Notes: a model not told the origin generated them from the letters alone. DNA of 64,000 bases from Pareuzebyella sediminis (GCF_008367235.1 NZ_VTZS01000001.1:1054001-1118000); one strand, 5' to 3'. Positions 1-7,650 are shown, counted from the stretch's first letter. Numbers and translations are program-made.

Positions 1-772
1 TGGTCATCAAAGCACCTATGGAAAAGAACTTGGCCTGTTTTCCTTCAGTGGTCCCAAAATAATATAAAATAGCCGTAGTCAGGTAAGACAATAGAAGAAA
101 GAAAACCACCTTACCTATTTGAGCACCTACAATATCATTTTCGGTAAGGTCGTACCCTCTTGTTCTAGCCGCCCAAACACTTAAATAATCAAGTATATAA
201 AATTCCACATACACATAGGCAACGGCACCCACAATTAGCAAAATCGACAGAATCAAACCTACCATGAGGGCATAAAGGTATTGTCGAAAAAAATTACGGG
301 TCAGTTCGACATGGTAAGAATTTTCGAAACCTCCGAATATGGCGTTGACCCCATTGGCCATCAAGAAAATGGAAATAAAAAAAGCCGAAGACAGAAGTCC
401 TCCACTTTTCTGATCTTTAATCTGTTGATAAATATCGCCGAAATAATCACTTGTCGCGGTCGGCAAGAAAGATTCGAGAAAGACCAAGAACTGGGAATCA
501 AAATTCTCATTACCCACACTAACATAAGGTATAATGAAAGGTATTAGGGTAATTAGAAAAATCAATAGCGGAAAAAGAGCTAGAAAGAGACTAAAGGCAA
601 TAGAGCTGGCTCTTGTCGATATCGCTCCTTTAAAAATACCGAAAATGTACATTTCAATTAGGTCGTACAAAGACAAACCCTCAAAAGCTGGCAGTTTTAT
701 GCCTTTCAAGAATCTTGCCAGTGCATTGAGAATCGGGATTTTTTCTAAATTTTCCTCGATTTCTTTCGACAT
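1..772 (-). CDS. YihY/virulence factor BrkB family membrane protein (partial, C-terminus beyond left edge)
   Basis: About 257 N-terminal residues are visible, starting MSKEIEENLEKIPILNALARF. Several hydrophobic membrane segments follow, including the characteristic early stretch RASSIAFSLFLALFPLLIFL, then a further block around LSILLIVGAVAYVYVEFYIL. This pattern (a conserved polar-A-F-S-x-F segment before multiple TM helices) is that of the YihY/BrkB inner-membrane family, whose role is not firmly established (the old RNase BN label is wrong). The ATG directly abuts the nadC stop codon (773-775), so it is translated from the nadC transcript. The 3' end lies outside the window, so total length and the last helices cannot be judged. 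Confidence 0.85.
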   Translation of the reverse strand, partial: MSKEIEENLEKIPILNALARFLKGIKLPAFEGLSLYDLIEMYIFGIFKGAISTRASSIAFSLFLALFPLLIFLITLIPFIIPYVSVGNENFDSQFLVFLESFLPTATSDYFGDIYQQIKDQKSGGLLSSAFFISIFLMANGVNAIFGGFENSYHVELTRNFFRQYLYALMVGLILSILLIVGAVAYVYVEFYILDYLSVWAARTRGYDLTENDIVGAQIGKVVFFLLLSYLTTAILYYFGTTEGKQAKFFSIGALMT

Positions 773-1630
773 CTACACCGCTTTTAGACTAAGGTCCATA
801 TTGTGAACCGAATGTGTTAAAGCACCGGAAGAAATATAATCTACACCACATTCGGCATATTTACGGATGGTCTGTTCATTAATTCCTCCAGAAGATTCTG
901 TTAAACAGGTTTCACCAATCATTTCGACGGCCTTGCGGGTGTCCTCGTAATTAAAATTATCAATTAGAATACGATCAACACCACTAGTTTCAAGGATTTC
1001 TTCGATCTCAAGCAAATTTCTTGCTTCCACAATAATTTTCAAATCCTTTTCGGTTTCCTGCAGATAATTTTTTGTTTTCTGAATGGCTTTTGTGATTCCC
1101 CCTGCAAAATCGATATGGTTGTCTTTAAGCATTATCATGTCATAAAGAGCGAACCTATGGTTTTCACCTCCACCTATTTTTACGGCCCACTTTTCCAACG
1201 CTCGAATGCCAGGCGTTGTTTTACGGGTATCAAGAACCTTCGTTCCCGTACCTTCCAATAAGGTAACAAATTCATTCGTTTTAGTGGCAATGGCACTCAT
1301 CCGCTGCATTGCGTTCAACACAAGCCTTTCAGCCTTAAGTATACTTTGCGAACTACCGGATACGTAAAAGACGATATCTCCATACTTTACTCGTGTACCA
1401 TCTTCGATCAACACTTCTACATCGAGATGTTCATCGACATACTTGAAAACCTGTTGGGCAAACTCAACGCCCGCGATAATACCGGTGTCCTTCACCAATA
1501 GTTTAGCTTTCCCTGTAGCCGTTTCTGGTATACAGGCCAAAGAGCTGTGATCGCCATCTCCCACATCTTCTCGAATAGCGTTTCTGATTATAGCATCTAC
1601 TTCATTTTGAAACTGTGTTTGGGATATCAT
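773..1630 (-). CDS. nadC: Quinolinate phosphoribosyltransferase (nicotinate-nucleotide pyrophosphorylase, decarboxylating)
   Basis: Makes nicotinate mononucleotide from quinolinate and PRPP in de novo NAD synthesis; cytosolic. At 285 aa it has the usual family length. Visible landmarks are the N-terminal swapped alpha/beta domain (about 1-110), then the barrel domain with LVLNAMQRMSAIATKT, the PRPP/quinolinate-binding VLDTRKTTPGIRALEKWAV and the GGGENHR segment followed by MLKDNHI. The C-terminal SSGGINEQTIRKYAECGVD is also typical. The gene is followed without spacing by the YihY-type membrane protein gene. No nadA or nadB is in the window. Identification is secure. Confidence 0.96.
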   Translation of the reverse strand: MISQTQFQNEVDAIIRNAIREDVGDGDHSSLACIPETATGKAKLLVKDTGIIAGVEFAQQVFKYVDEHLDVEVLIEDGTRVKYGDIVFYVSGSSQSILKAERLVLNAMQRMSAIATKTNEFVTLLEGTGTKVLDTRKTTPGIRALEKWAVKIGGGENHRFALYDMIMLKDNHIDFAGGITKAIQKTKNYLQETEKDLKIIVEARNLLEIEEILETSGVDRILIDNFNYEDTRKAVEMIGETCLTESSGGINEQTIRKYAECGVDYISSGALTHSVHNMDLSLKAV

Positions 1631-1773
1631 AAAAGGATATTTACATTAGGCTAAATTACTAAAATGTTAGGGGTTTCCCGCCCATCCTTTCCGAGTAATT
1701 TCCAAGGCATGTTTTAAATAGTGATAAGCCCAACAAGGCGAATACCACCTCTAGATATATGTGAAATTGCCCT

Positions 1774-1781
1774 TATATTTG
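1774..1781 (+). promoter_or_regulatory. Putative flavobacterial -7 box of rlmH
   Basis: TATATTTG matches the Bacteroidota -7 consensus TAnnTTTG exactly. No TTG is present at the expected 17-23 bp upstream, so the -33 element is weak or absent. The box ends at 1781 and the ATG starts at 1785, so transcription would begin at or just inside the start codon. Confidence 0.5.
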
Positions 1782-1784
1782 CAC

Positions 1785-2258
1785 ATGACCATCACTCTAA
1801 TTACCATTGGAAAAACCGATAGTGCAGCGCTGCAACAGTTAATAGCTACCTATGAGCAAAGGCTTCAGCACTATGTTAAATTCGAATTTTTAGAGCTTCC
1901 TGATATTAAAAAGACCAAGAACCTTTCGGAAGAACAACAAAAACAGAAAGAGGGTGAACGTCTGCTCAAGGAAATAAACAAAGGAGATATACTAGTTCTT
2001 CTCGACGAGCGTGGAAAGCAACTAACCTCTAAAGAATTCGCCGACTACCTCCAAAAGAAGATGAATTCTGGTATTAAGAAGCTCACATTTGTTATCGGAG
2101 GGCCCTATGGATTCAGTGAATCGGTTTTTCAAAGGGCACAAGGCAAGATCAGTTTGTCAAAAATGACCTTTTCACATCAAATGGTTCGGTTGTTTGCAAT
2201 AGAACAACTATATAGAGGGTTCACAATTTTAAGGAACGAGCCCTACCATCACGAATGA
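1785..2258 (+). CDS. rlmH: 23S rRNA (pseudouridine1915-N3)-methyltransferase RlmH
   Basis: SPOUT-class methyltransferase that modifies pseudouridine 1915 in helix 69 of 23S rRNA on the assembled 70S ribosome. The ATG at 1785 gives 157 aa (MTITLITIGKTDSAALQQLI), which fits the family length; an in-frame GTG at 1761 would add eight non-conserved residues and lies upstream of the -7 box, so it was not chosen. Motifs seen are the N-terminal ITIGKT, LLDERGKQLTSKEFA, the SAM-knot loop FVIGGPYGFS, and the C-terminal SKMTFSHQMVRLFAIEQLYR followed by EPYHHE. A TATATTTG box ends only three bases before the ATG, implying a leaderless or nearly leaderless mRNA. Confidence 0.96.
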   Translation: MTITLITIGKTDSAALQQLIATYEQRLQHYVKFEFLELPDIKKTKNLSEEQQKQKEGERLLKEINKGDILVLLDERGKQLTSKEFADYLQKKMNSGIKKLTFVIGGPYGFSESVFQRAQGKISLSKMTFSHQMVRLFAIEQLYRGFTILRNEPYHHE

Positions 2259-2316
2259 CAACCGGACCGCAGAAAGGATTTAAATCTGGTTCCAACTATA
2301 TATGTACCTATACATT

Positions 2317-4209
2317 TTAATAAAGCACCCTGAATTTAATGGTGTGCTCGACCTTTTTAAGGGCCTTGATGACATCTTTATTGTACTCCTTGTCCAAATC
2401 GGTAATCACATAACCTACTTCACTATCGGTCGATAAATACTGACCCGAAATATTCATTTCATACTTTGCCAACACTTCATTGATCTTGGCCATTATACCC
2501 GGTACATTCTTATGAATATGTAAAAATCTGTGCGCTTTATTTTGTTTTGGCAGACGGATATTCGGAAAGTTGACGGCATCTACCGAATTACCCGTATTGA
2601 TATAATCCATTATCTTGTTTGGAACAAAGTCAGCTATATCTCTTTGGGCCTCTTCGGTACTTCCACCCACATGAGGCGTCAAAATTACGTTCGGCAGGCC
2701 TTGTAAAGGAGTGTAAAATTCGCCATTTGCGCTCGGTTCTTCCGGATACACATCTATGGCCGCTCCCGCTAATTTTCCACTCTTGAGGGCATCGGCAAGT
2801 GCCCCAATATCGACCACGAAACCCCGTGAAAGATTAATTAACATTGCACCGTCACGCATTTGTTTTATTTCACGCTCACCAATAAAACTTTTATTGGCCT
2901 TATTATCGTCGATATGCAAGGTTACTACATCTGATACGTTTAGCAAATCTTCTAGGGAACCACATTTTTTGGCGTTGCCCAATGATAACTTATCCTCGAC
3001 ATCGTAATAATAGACCCTCATACCAATGGCTTCCGCCAATATCGATAATTGCTTGCCTATATTGCCATAACCTACGATACCTAGGTTTTTGCCTCGGACT
3101 TCACGTGATCCCTCGGCCGTCTTTTGCCATTGGCCACTATGTAGCTCTGAACTTCTGGCAAATACACTCCGCATAAGCATAATTATCTCTCCGATTGCCA
3201 ATTCGACAACAGATCGGGTGTTGCTATATGGGGCATTGAAGACCACTACACCCTTTCTTTTTGCATGCAATAGATCGATTTGGGTGGTTCCTATACAGAA
3301 TGCACCGACAACCAACAACTTGTTGGCGGCGTCGAGCACCTTTTGGGTCAGCTGGGTCTTTGATCGTATTCCCAACACATGTACCCCTTGAATCTTTTCG
3401 ATCAATTCATCTTCAGAAAGACTATGTTTAATAAGCTCTACGGAAAAACCATCTTCGGAAAGGTTTTCAAAAGCCGCAGGGTGAATATTTTCAAGCAATA
3501 GTATCTTAATTCTGTTTTTCGGATAGGAAAGGTTTCTAGGCAAATCGTTAACAAATAAAAACTCGTCCATATTGGGTGCAATATGGTCGGCCGCCTTGGT
3601 GGCCTTTTCACGGTGTACATTCTCGGTGTAAGCAAAAAATTTGTGTGCGATACCTGCTTCTCGCATCACATAATCACTATAGCCATCCCCTATCACCTGA
3701 ACTTCTCCTTCAAGGTTCATTTGTTTAAGGCACTCTATCTTTCCATTATGTTGCGACAGCACATTGTTTTCATCAAAACCGATTATGTTTCCTTCATTAT
3801 CGAATTTGAAAGTATTGGCATATACCCGTTCGGAAGGTATATTGTACTCTTTAACTATAGGGTCTATAAATTCCTTAAAACCGCAAGAAATTACATAAAT
3901 ATCATCTGAAAATTTTTCAAAGAATTCTTTATTGGAAGCAATGGATTTGGAAATTTTTTGTTGCAGTTCCTTCACCAAAGGCTTTAAATCATCTTTGTGT
4001 GCATCCAATAGTTTAATGCGCCTCTCAAGGGATTCGGTAAACGAAATGTCGCCATCAATACCCAAATTGGTTATTTCTTGAATCTTGTTTACGATTTCTT
4101 CCCTGTTCGGCTTTCCCTCAAGGGTCATTTCCGCCAAGACATCAAGGGCCTCTACCCGTGTTAAGGTACTATCAAAATCGAATACATATTTTCTGCCTGT
4201 GCCTACCAT
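2317..4209 (-). CDS. serA: Fused phosphoserine phosphatase-like / D-3-phosphoglycerate dehydrogenase
   Basis: A 630-aa two-enzyme protein for L-serine synthesis. Residues about 8-215 are a HAD-type phosphoserine phosphatase: nucleophile motif DFDSTLT (Asp11, Asp13), VISCGFKEFIDPI, and IGDGYSDYVM for metal binding. Residues about 230-540 form an NAD-dependent 2-hydroxyacid dehydrogenase, with LGIVGYGNIGKQL as the Rossmann loop and the catalytic His in TPHVGGSTEEAQ near residue 512. Residues about 555-630 form an ACT-like domain (FLHIHKNVPGIMAKINEVLA), usually the serine-sensing part. The protein thus carries the first and last steps of the pathway on one chain; the middle step (serC) is not in the window. 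Whether the phosphatase half is active is inference from the intact motifs. Confidence 0.93.
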   Translation of the reverse strand: MVGTGRKYVFDFDSTLTRVEALDVLAEMTLEGKPNREEIVNKIQEITNLGIDGDISFTESLERRIKLLDAHKDDLKPLVKELQQKISKSIASNKEFFEKFSDDIYVISCGFKEFIDPIVKEYNIPSERVYANTFKFDNEGNIIGFDENNVLSQHNGKIECLKQMNLEGEVQVIGDGYSDYVMREAGIAHKFFAYTENVHREKATKAADHIAPNMDEFLFVNDLPRNLSYPKNRIKILLLENIHPAAFENLSEDGFSVELIKHSLSEDELIEKIQGVHVLGIRSKTQLTQKVLDAANKLLVVGAFCIGTTQIDLLHAKRKGVVVFNAPYSNTRSVVELAIGEIIMLMRSVFARSSELHSGQWQKTAEGSREVRGKNLGIVGYGNIGKQLSILAEAIGMRVYYYDVEDKLSLGNAKKCGSLEDLLNVSDVVTLHIDDNKANKSFIGEREIKQMRDGAMLINLSRGFVVDIGALADALKSGKLAGAAIDVYPEEPSANGEFYTPLQGLPNVILTPHVGGSTEEAQRDIADFVPNKIMDYINTGNSVDAVNFPNIRLPKQNKAHRFLHIHKNVPGIMAKINEVLAKYEMNISGQYLSTDSEVGYVITDLDKEYNKDVIKALKKVEHTIKFRVLY

Positions 4210-4229
4210 AGTTTCAGTAAAAAATTAGG

Positions 4230-4264
4230 GCACAAAAATAAAGATTAATTTGCTCTATTTGTGC
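4230..4264 (-). promoter_or_regulatory. Putative serA promoter with overlapping inverted repeat
   Basis: On the minus strand TATTTTTG (4233-4240 on the plus strand as CAAAAATA) matches the -7 consensus TAnnTTTG and lies about 24 bp before the serA ATG. A 7-bp inverted repeat, GCACAAA (4230-4236) and TTTGTGC (4258-4264), overlaps this box, so it could be an operator. No clear -33 TTG is seen. Confidence 0.35.
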
Positions 4265-4348
4265 GATTGTTATCAAAAGTTATCCCTATACCTAATCGCT
4301 TGTTGTTTGACTTATTTTAACTGTATTGACCGAAACCAAAAAGCCGTT

Positions 4349-5044
4349 TCAAGAATTTGCGTAGATGATTCCTGTGATTACGGCAAGGCCAAAACTCAGC
4401 AAAGTTCCGATCAAAATATACTCGGTAAGTTTTCTATTGTTACTTTCCTTTAGGTCATTGAAGCGAAAAACCGATTTTGCCCCAATCAAAAGACCAATAG
4501 CTTCCCATCGTCCCAAAATTATGAACAGTAATACGAACAAACGTTCAATAATACCTATATACTTTCCGGCATTGGGCAATGATTTATGATCCAGTTCGAT
4601 CTTATCCGACATGGCTTCCAGTAACTTACCCATGATAATGGCTGAAGGAAAACTGACAAAAACAATGGCCGTTACCAAAGCCCAATCTATATTTTGAATA
4701 AGGGAAAGCGTGTGTTCCGTAAAATTAGTAGCGTATGCACAGGCATACAATATGATAAGGTGCAAAAATTGATCGAGAAAAAAAGGAATGCTTTTTAAGC
4801 GAAACAAGGGGGTGACGTACAACTTTGTCAAATCAATAACATAGTGTGAAACAGCGATGAACAGAACCATTTTCCAATAGCTTAAATCCCATAGTAGGAG
4901 CATTGTAACCAAAAAATGGAATACCACATGAAAGTAGAGATATCGTGATTTAACTTTATTGGTTTCTTTATGTAAGACCCAGCGGTTGGTCTGCAATATA
5001 AAATCTGCAATCAAATGGGCCAAAAGAAGCTTAGTGAACAACAT
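4349..5044 (-). CDS. DUF3307 family polytopic membrane protein
   Basis: This 231-aa integral membrane protein begins MLFTKLLLAHLIADFILQT, the hallmark opening of DUF3307, where conserved His/Asp/Gln residues sit in the first helix. It has about six hydrophobic segments, with a second His-rich region at AVSHYVIDLTKLY and FLDQFLHLIILYACAY. The arrangement of His and Asp inside the membrane invites comparison with metal-dependent membrane hydrolases, but that is inference; the family function is unknown. The start codon follows the satD stop with no gap (5044/5045), so both form one transcript and are probably translationally coupled. Confidence 0.85.
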   Translation of the reverse strand: MLFTKLLLAHLIADFILQTNRWVLHKETNKVKSRYLYFHVVFHFLVTMLLLWDLSYWKMVLFIAVSHYVIDLTKLYVTPLFRLKSIPFFLDQFLHLIILYACAYATNFTEHTLSLIQNIDWALVTAIVFVSFPSAIIMGKLLEAMSDKIELDHKSLPNAGKYIGIIERLFVLLFIILGRWEAIGLLIGAKSVFRFNDLKESNNRKLTEYILIGTLLSFGLAVITGIIYANS

Positions 5045-5653
5045 TTAACGTATTTCTTTTAAGGTATGGGAATAATAATCCAGTAAATCGAACACCAAAT
5101 CGAGACGTGCTCTTTTTTGGCGCTGACTAACTGCCGACTGCTGAATATCAAGAATTTGTGCAATATCGGTTTGGGAAGCATCACGGTTTTCCAAGGTCAT
5201 GGACACAATTTCGGCGGAAACTTGACTCCAGTCGTCCATAAAGTTCAGGGCCAATTTCAACATAAGGTTAAGGGTCTGGTCTATAAAATCATGGCCAGTA
5301 GTAATCTTAAGAGTTATTTTTTCTTCCTTTAGTGATTCAAGAGTTCTCCCCGACCTATGGTAGGCGGGTCCGTTAGATTCACTGATACTAGACCCTTTAT
5401 ACGTTTCTGTACCTATACCAATGCCCATACGGACATCCAAACCTTTAATGGTTTTTAGTATGGCCTTGAGATGGATTGCCGTTTCCAGAGCCTTATCTTT
5501 TTGTATTTTCAACTGAAACTCATCACCTCGATAGATTTCCCAATCCAAAGGTGATTGGCCAATTTTTGATAGATATTCCTTCAAAATACCCAACCACACA
5601 GATGATTTGTGATTTTCAGAGTCTATAATGTCACCAGTAATAATCGCAATCAT
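5045..5653 (-). CDS. SatD family protein: cyclase/GGDEF-like domain plus C-terminal helix-turn-helix
   Basis: A 202-aa protein of the SatD family. The N-terminal part has ITGDIIDSE (Asp8), YRGDEFQL (42-48) and VRMGIGIGTETYKG (74-87), which together resemble the metal-binding strand and hairpin of class III nucleotidyl cyclases or GGDEF domains; this fold assignment is inference. Residues about 159-182 (ASQTDIAQILDIQQSAVSQR) read as a helix-turn-helix of the kind that recognises DNA. The gene immediately precedes the DUF3307 gene and is preceded by three 28-bp-spaced repeats that start four bases before its ATG, which suggests autoregulation. Family name is from streptococcal secretion/acid tolerance work; the biochemical role is unknown. 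Confidence 0.8.
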   Translation of the reverse strand: MIAIITGDIIDSENHKSSVWLGILKEYLSKIGQSPLDWEIYRGDEFQLKIQKDKALETAIHLKAILKTIKGLDVRMGIGIGTETYKGSSISESNGPAYHRSGRTLESLKEEKITLKITTGHDFIDQTLNLMLKLALNFMDDWSQVSAEIVSMTLENRDASQTDIAQILDIQQSAVSQRQKRARLDLVFDLLDYYSHTLKEIR

Positions 5654-5657
5654 AAAA

Positions 5658-5737
5658 TATAAGCTAAAAGGCTAATATATAAAAATATAAGCTAAATAAC
5701 TAATATTTAATACTATTAGCTAAAAAGCTAATAAATT
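5658..5737 (-). repeat. Three 28-bp-period operator-like repeats upstream of satD
   Basis: Three 24-bp copies start at 5658, 5686 and 5714, exactly 28 bp apart: they share TATWAGCTAAAWRRCTAATA followed by AT-rich bases. Each has an AGCTAA-type dyad; the third is a perfect TTAGC-N6-GCTAA inverted repeat. The copy nearest the gene ends four bases before the satD ATG. The layout fits cooperative binding of a repressor, most simply SatD itself with its C-terminal helix-turn-helix. The regular period and mismatch pattern are seen directly; the binding protein is inference. Confidence 0.7.
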
Positions 5738-5741
5738 AGGA

Positions 5742-5761
5742 TAGTAGCAGAACTGCTACTA
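5742..5761. repeat. Perfect 9-bp inverted repeat between the ICMT-like gene and the satD repeats
   Basis: TAGTAGCAG-AA-CTGCTACTA is a perfect inverted repeat lying one base beyond the stop codon of the upstream methyltransferase gene (5763-5765). On the minus strand it is followed by a weak T-rich stretch, so it may be a terminator for that gene, or a further operator next to the 28-bp repeats. Confidence 0.45.
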
Positions 5762-5762
5762 C

Positions 5763-6215
5763 CTAAAACCATCTTCGTGTCTTCATGCAATATTGTCGAT
5801 ATCGATTGCCAAAAATTTTCAGCAAGGCCTCCTCTTCCGGAATAATCTGAAAATGGTTCATATATCCAACAAAGGCTGCCGCCAATAACGTATTGAAGGC
5901 ATTCCCCAACCAAATACCCCATGCCAATAATATCATTAATAACGCTAAATACATCGGGTTTCGGGAGTATGCGTAAACCCCCCTATCAACCAACTCTTTG
6001 GCCTTAGAGGGATGAACGGGATCGACCGTGGTACGTGATAAAAAAAATTGAGCCAACGCAACGATAGCAATGATACCCGCCGATACCAACAAAAAAAACA
6101 TGAGATAACGACGCCCAAAAAATTCAAAGTTGCCAAAAGGCAAAAATTTTGCGAGAAGATACATCGAAAGTCCAAATACGATAAAAACGATTGCCGGAGG
6201 TAATTTTAATTTCAT
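5763..6215 (-). CDS. Isoprenylcysteine carboxyl methyltransferase-like membrane protein
   Basis: A 150-aa membrane protein with three to four hydrophobic helices (start MKLKLPPAIVFIVFGLSMYL). The C-terminal half has the family signature: LVDRGVYAYSRNPMYLALL followed by EEEALLKIFGNRYRQYC, as in ICMT/PEMT-type small membrane methyltransferases that use SAM. Bacterial members of this size have unknown substrates, possibly phospholipids or small molecules; they are not expected to act on prenylated proteins. It lies upstream of satD in the same direction, separated by a hairpin and the repeat array, so it is probably a separate transcription unit. Confidence 0.82.
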   Translation of the reverse strand: MKLKLPPAIVFIVFGLSMYLLAKFLPFGNFEFFGRRYLMFFLLVSAGIIAIVALAQFFLSRTTVDPVHPSKAKELVDRGVYAYSRNPMYLALLMILLAWGIWLGNAFNTLLAAAFVGYMNHFQIIPEEEALLKIFGNRYRQYCMKTRRWF

Positions 6216-6304
6216 AACGCCTAGTTAACCCATCACATCCCAAAATTACTATTTTTGAACCAGTTCAGTTATGGGCACCTCAATCAAAAACCAAGGAAAT
6301 AAAA

Positions 6305-6889
6305 ATGAAACTCGTCTTCGCCACCCACAATCAAAATAAATTCGAGGAAGTAAAAAAAATAATGCCCAAGCAAATCAATTTAGTAAGTCTAAGTGATATT
6401 GGTTGCCGTGATGAGATTGCCGAAACCGGGAAAACACTTGAAGAAAACGCTAGACTAAAGGCCGACTTTGTGACCAAAAATTACGAACTACCCTGCTTTT
6501 CAGACGATACAGGCCTTTTAGTTGACGTACTGAAAGGCGCACCAGGGATCTATTCGGCACGATATGCCGGCGAAACGAAAAACTCCGAAGACAACATCGA
6601 AAAACTTCTGGCCGAATTAGAGGGGATAACCGAACGCAAGGCATGTTTCAAAACTGTCATTGCCCTTAACCTCAATGGAAAAAGTCATATTTTCGAAGGG
6701 ATTGTAGAAGGTGAGATTACTACCGAAAAATCTGGTCATCATGGTTTTGGATATGACCCGATCTTTAAACCTTCAAACCAAACAGCAACTTTCGCCCAAC
6801 TGCCTCTAAAGATCAAAAATAGCATTAGCCACAGGGGGAGGGCCATTCAACAACTCCTAACTTTTCTTAAAGCACATCTAGATGGGTAA
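6305..6889 (+). CDS. rdgB: Non-canonical purine NTP pyrophosphatase (XTP/dITP diphosphatase)
   Basis: Hydrolyses dITP, XTP and ITP to monophosphates and so keeps deaminated purines out of nucleic acids. The 194-aa protein begins MKLVFATHNQNKFEEVKKI and carries the Ham1/RdgB motifs: the N-terminal (V/F)ATHNxxK triphosphate loop, SDDTGLLVDVLKGAPGIYSA for metal and base binding, FEGIVEGEI, and HGFGYDPIF near residue 140-150, with SHRGRA near the end. The length matches the family. It overlaps the next gene by 8 bp (ATGGGTAA), indicating translational coupling. Confidence 0.96.
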   Translation: MKLVFATHNQNKFEEVKKIMPKQINLVSLSDIGCRDEIAETGKTLEENARLKADFVTKNYELPCFSDDTGLLVDVLKGAPGIYSARYAGETKNSEDNIEKLLAELEGITERKACFKTVIALNLNGKSHIFEGIVEGEITTEKSGHHGFGYDPIFKPSNQTATFAQLPLKIKNSISHRGRAIQQLLTFLKAHLDG

Positions 6890-7487
6890 AACTAAAAAGA
6901 CAACCGAGCGCGTAGGTGCACTTATCATTTTCTTTGTTACAGTTCTAGCCATTATGAATATACTCAATGGAATAAACGAAGAAAAAGTAGTAAACGCCAA
7001 TAACCAACAACTAAGTTATTCCGATTGGTACGGTAGCAAAAGTATTAAGCAGGTCTTAAAGGAAAACGAGAGGGATTATCTGGAATCATTAAAAAAATCA
7101 GGTCTTATCAATGATGAAAAATTACCGGCCATTCAGGCCGAAATAGAGAATACAAAATCATTAATATTAAAATATGAGGCCGAGAAAACGGAAATATTAT
7201 TAGGCTCCGAGAACATTCCCCGAGGGTATTGGGCCCAAGACCTTGATGGAGAACTGGGTAAAATAGTAGGACTAAAAGAATGGCAGAAAATTTCAAATGA
7301 CTATTCTAAATCCGTAGCCCAGGTCAACCTTGGCATTTTATTTCTACAAATCAGTATTTTATTCGGGGTTATTATTCTAGTTATTTCCGAGGCGGATACC
7401 ATGCTTAAAATTTTTACGGTACTCATGTGGGCCTCTGGCCTTTTAGGTATCGCTATTTCCATATATGGCTATGTATTTTCCGTTTAA
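6882..7487 (+). CDS. Membrane protein of unknown function, coupled to rdgB
   Basis: I do not recognise a family. The 201-aa protein has one hydrophobic helix near the N-terminus (about 12-29, VGALIIFFVTVLAIMNIL), a charged, probably helical middle of about 110 residues rich in Glu/Lys, and two C-terminal hydrophobic segments (about 148-170 and 176-198). The topology therefore is a soluble central domain held between membrane anchors. The start codon lies inside the end of rdgB, which argues that it is a real gene made with it, but no functional link is known to me. Confidence 0.75.
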   Translation: MGKTKKTTERVGALIIFFVTVLAIMNILNGINEEKVVNANNQQLSYSDWYGSKSIKQVLKENERDYLESLKKSGLINDEKLPAIQAEIENTKSLILKYEAEKTEILLGSENIPRGYWAQDLDGELGKIVGLKEWQKISNDYSKSVAQVNLGILFLQISILFGVIILVISEADTMLKIFTVLMWASGLLGIAISIYGYVFSV

Positions 7488-7531
7488 AAGTCAAAGCACC
7501 CCATAAATGGTGCTATCTCAATAATAAAGAC

Positions 7532-7539
7532 TACCTTTG
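7532..7539 (+). promoter_or_regulatory. Putative -7 box of the DEAD-box helicase gene
   Basis: TACCTTTG matches TAnnTTTG exactly. Initiation just downstream would give a leader of about 105 nt before the ATG at 7651, containing the paired segments described as a separate entry. No TTG lies at the ideal distance upstream. A poorer box (TACCTTTT, about 7639-7646) lies next to the ATG and could be a second start. Confidence 0.4.
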
Positions 7540-7570
7540 CCGCTTAATTTTAACGCCGCCGGTATGGCAG

Positions 7571-7635
7571 GTGTTGCTCTGAGTACAAGGGTTATACACG
7601 ATAATCGCTCTACGCAACACACCTATTAGCGATTA
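7571..7635 (+). promoter_or_regulatory. Structured 5' leader of the DEAD-box helicase mRNA, possible pseudoknot
   Basis: Two perfect complementary pairs interlock: GTGTTGC (7571-7577) with GCAACAC (7614-7620), and TAATCGCT (7602-7609) with AGCGATTA (7628-7635). The order i1<i2<j1<j2 is that of an H-type pseudoknot; alternatively the two helices are competing folds. The second helix ends 15 nt before the ATG. The sequence pairing is seen; a role in autoregulation by the helicase or in temperature response is inference. Confidence 0.45.
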
Positions 7636-7650
7636 AGTATACCTTTTATT

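Noticed and set aside
281-806. Two plus-strand frames at the left end
   Set aside because: They are antisense to the YihY-type membrane protein, whose translation gives clear membrane helices.
5658-5737. Short repeat array that could be taken for a CRISPR
   Set aside because: Only three 24-bp copies with 4-bp gaps, AT-rich and next to a start codon, with no spacers or cas genes.
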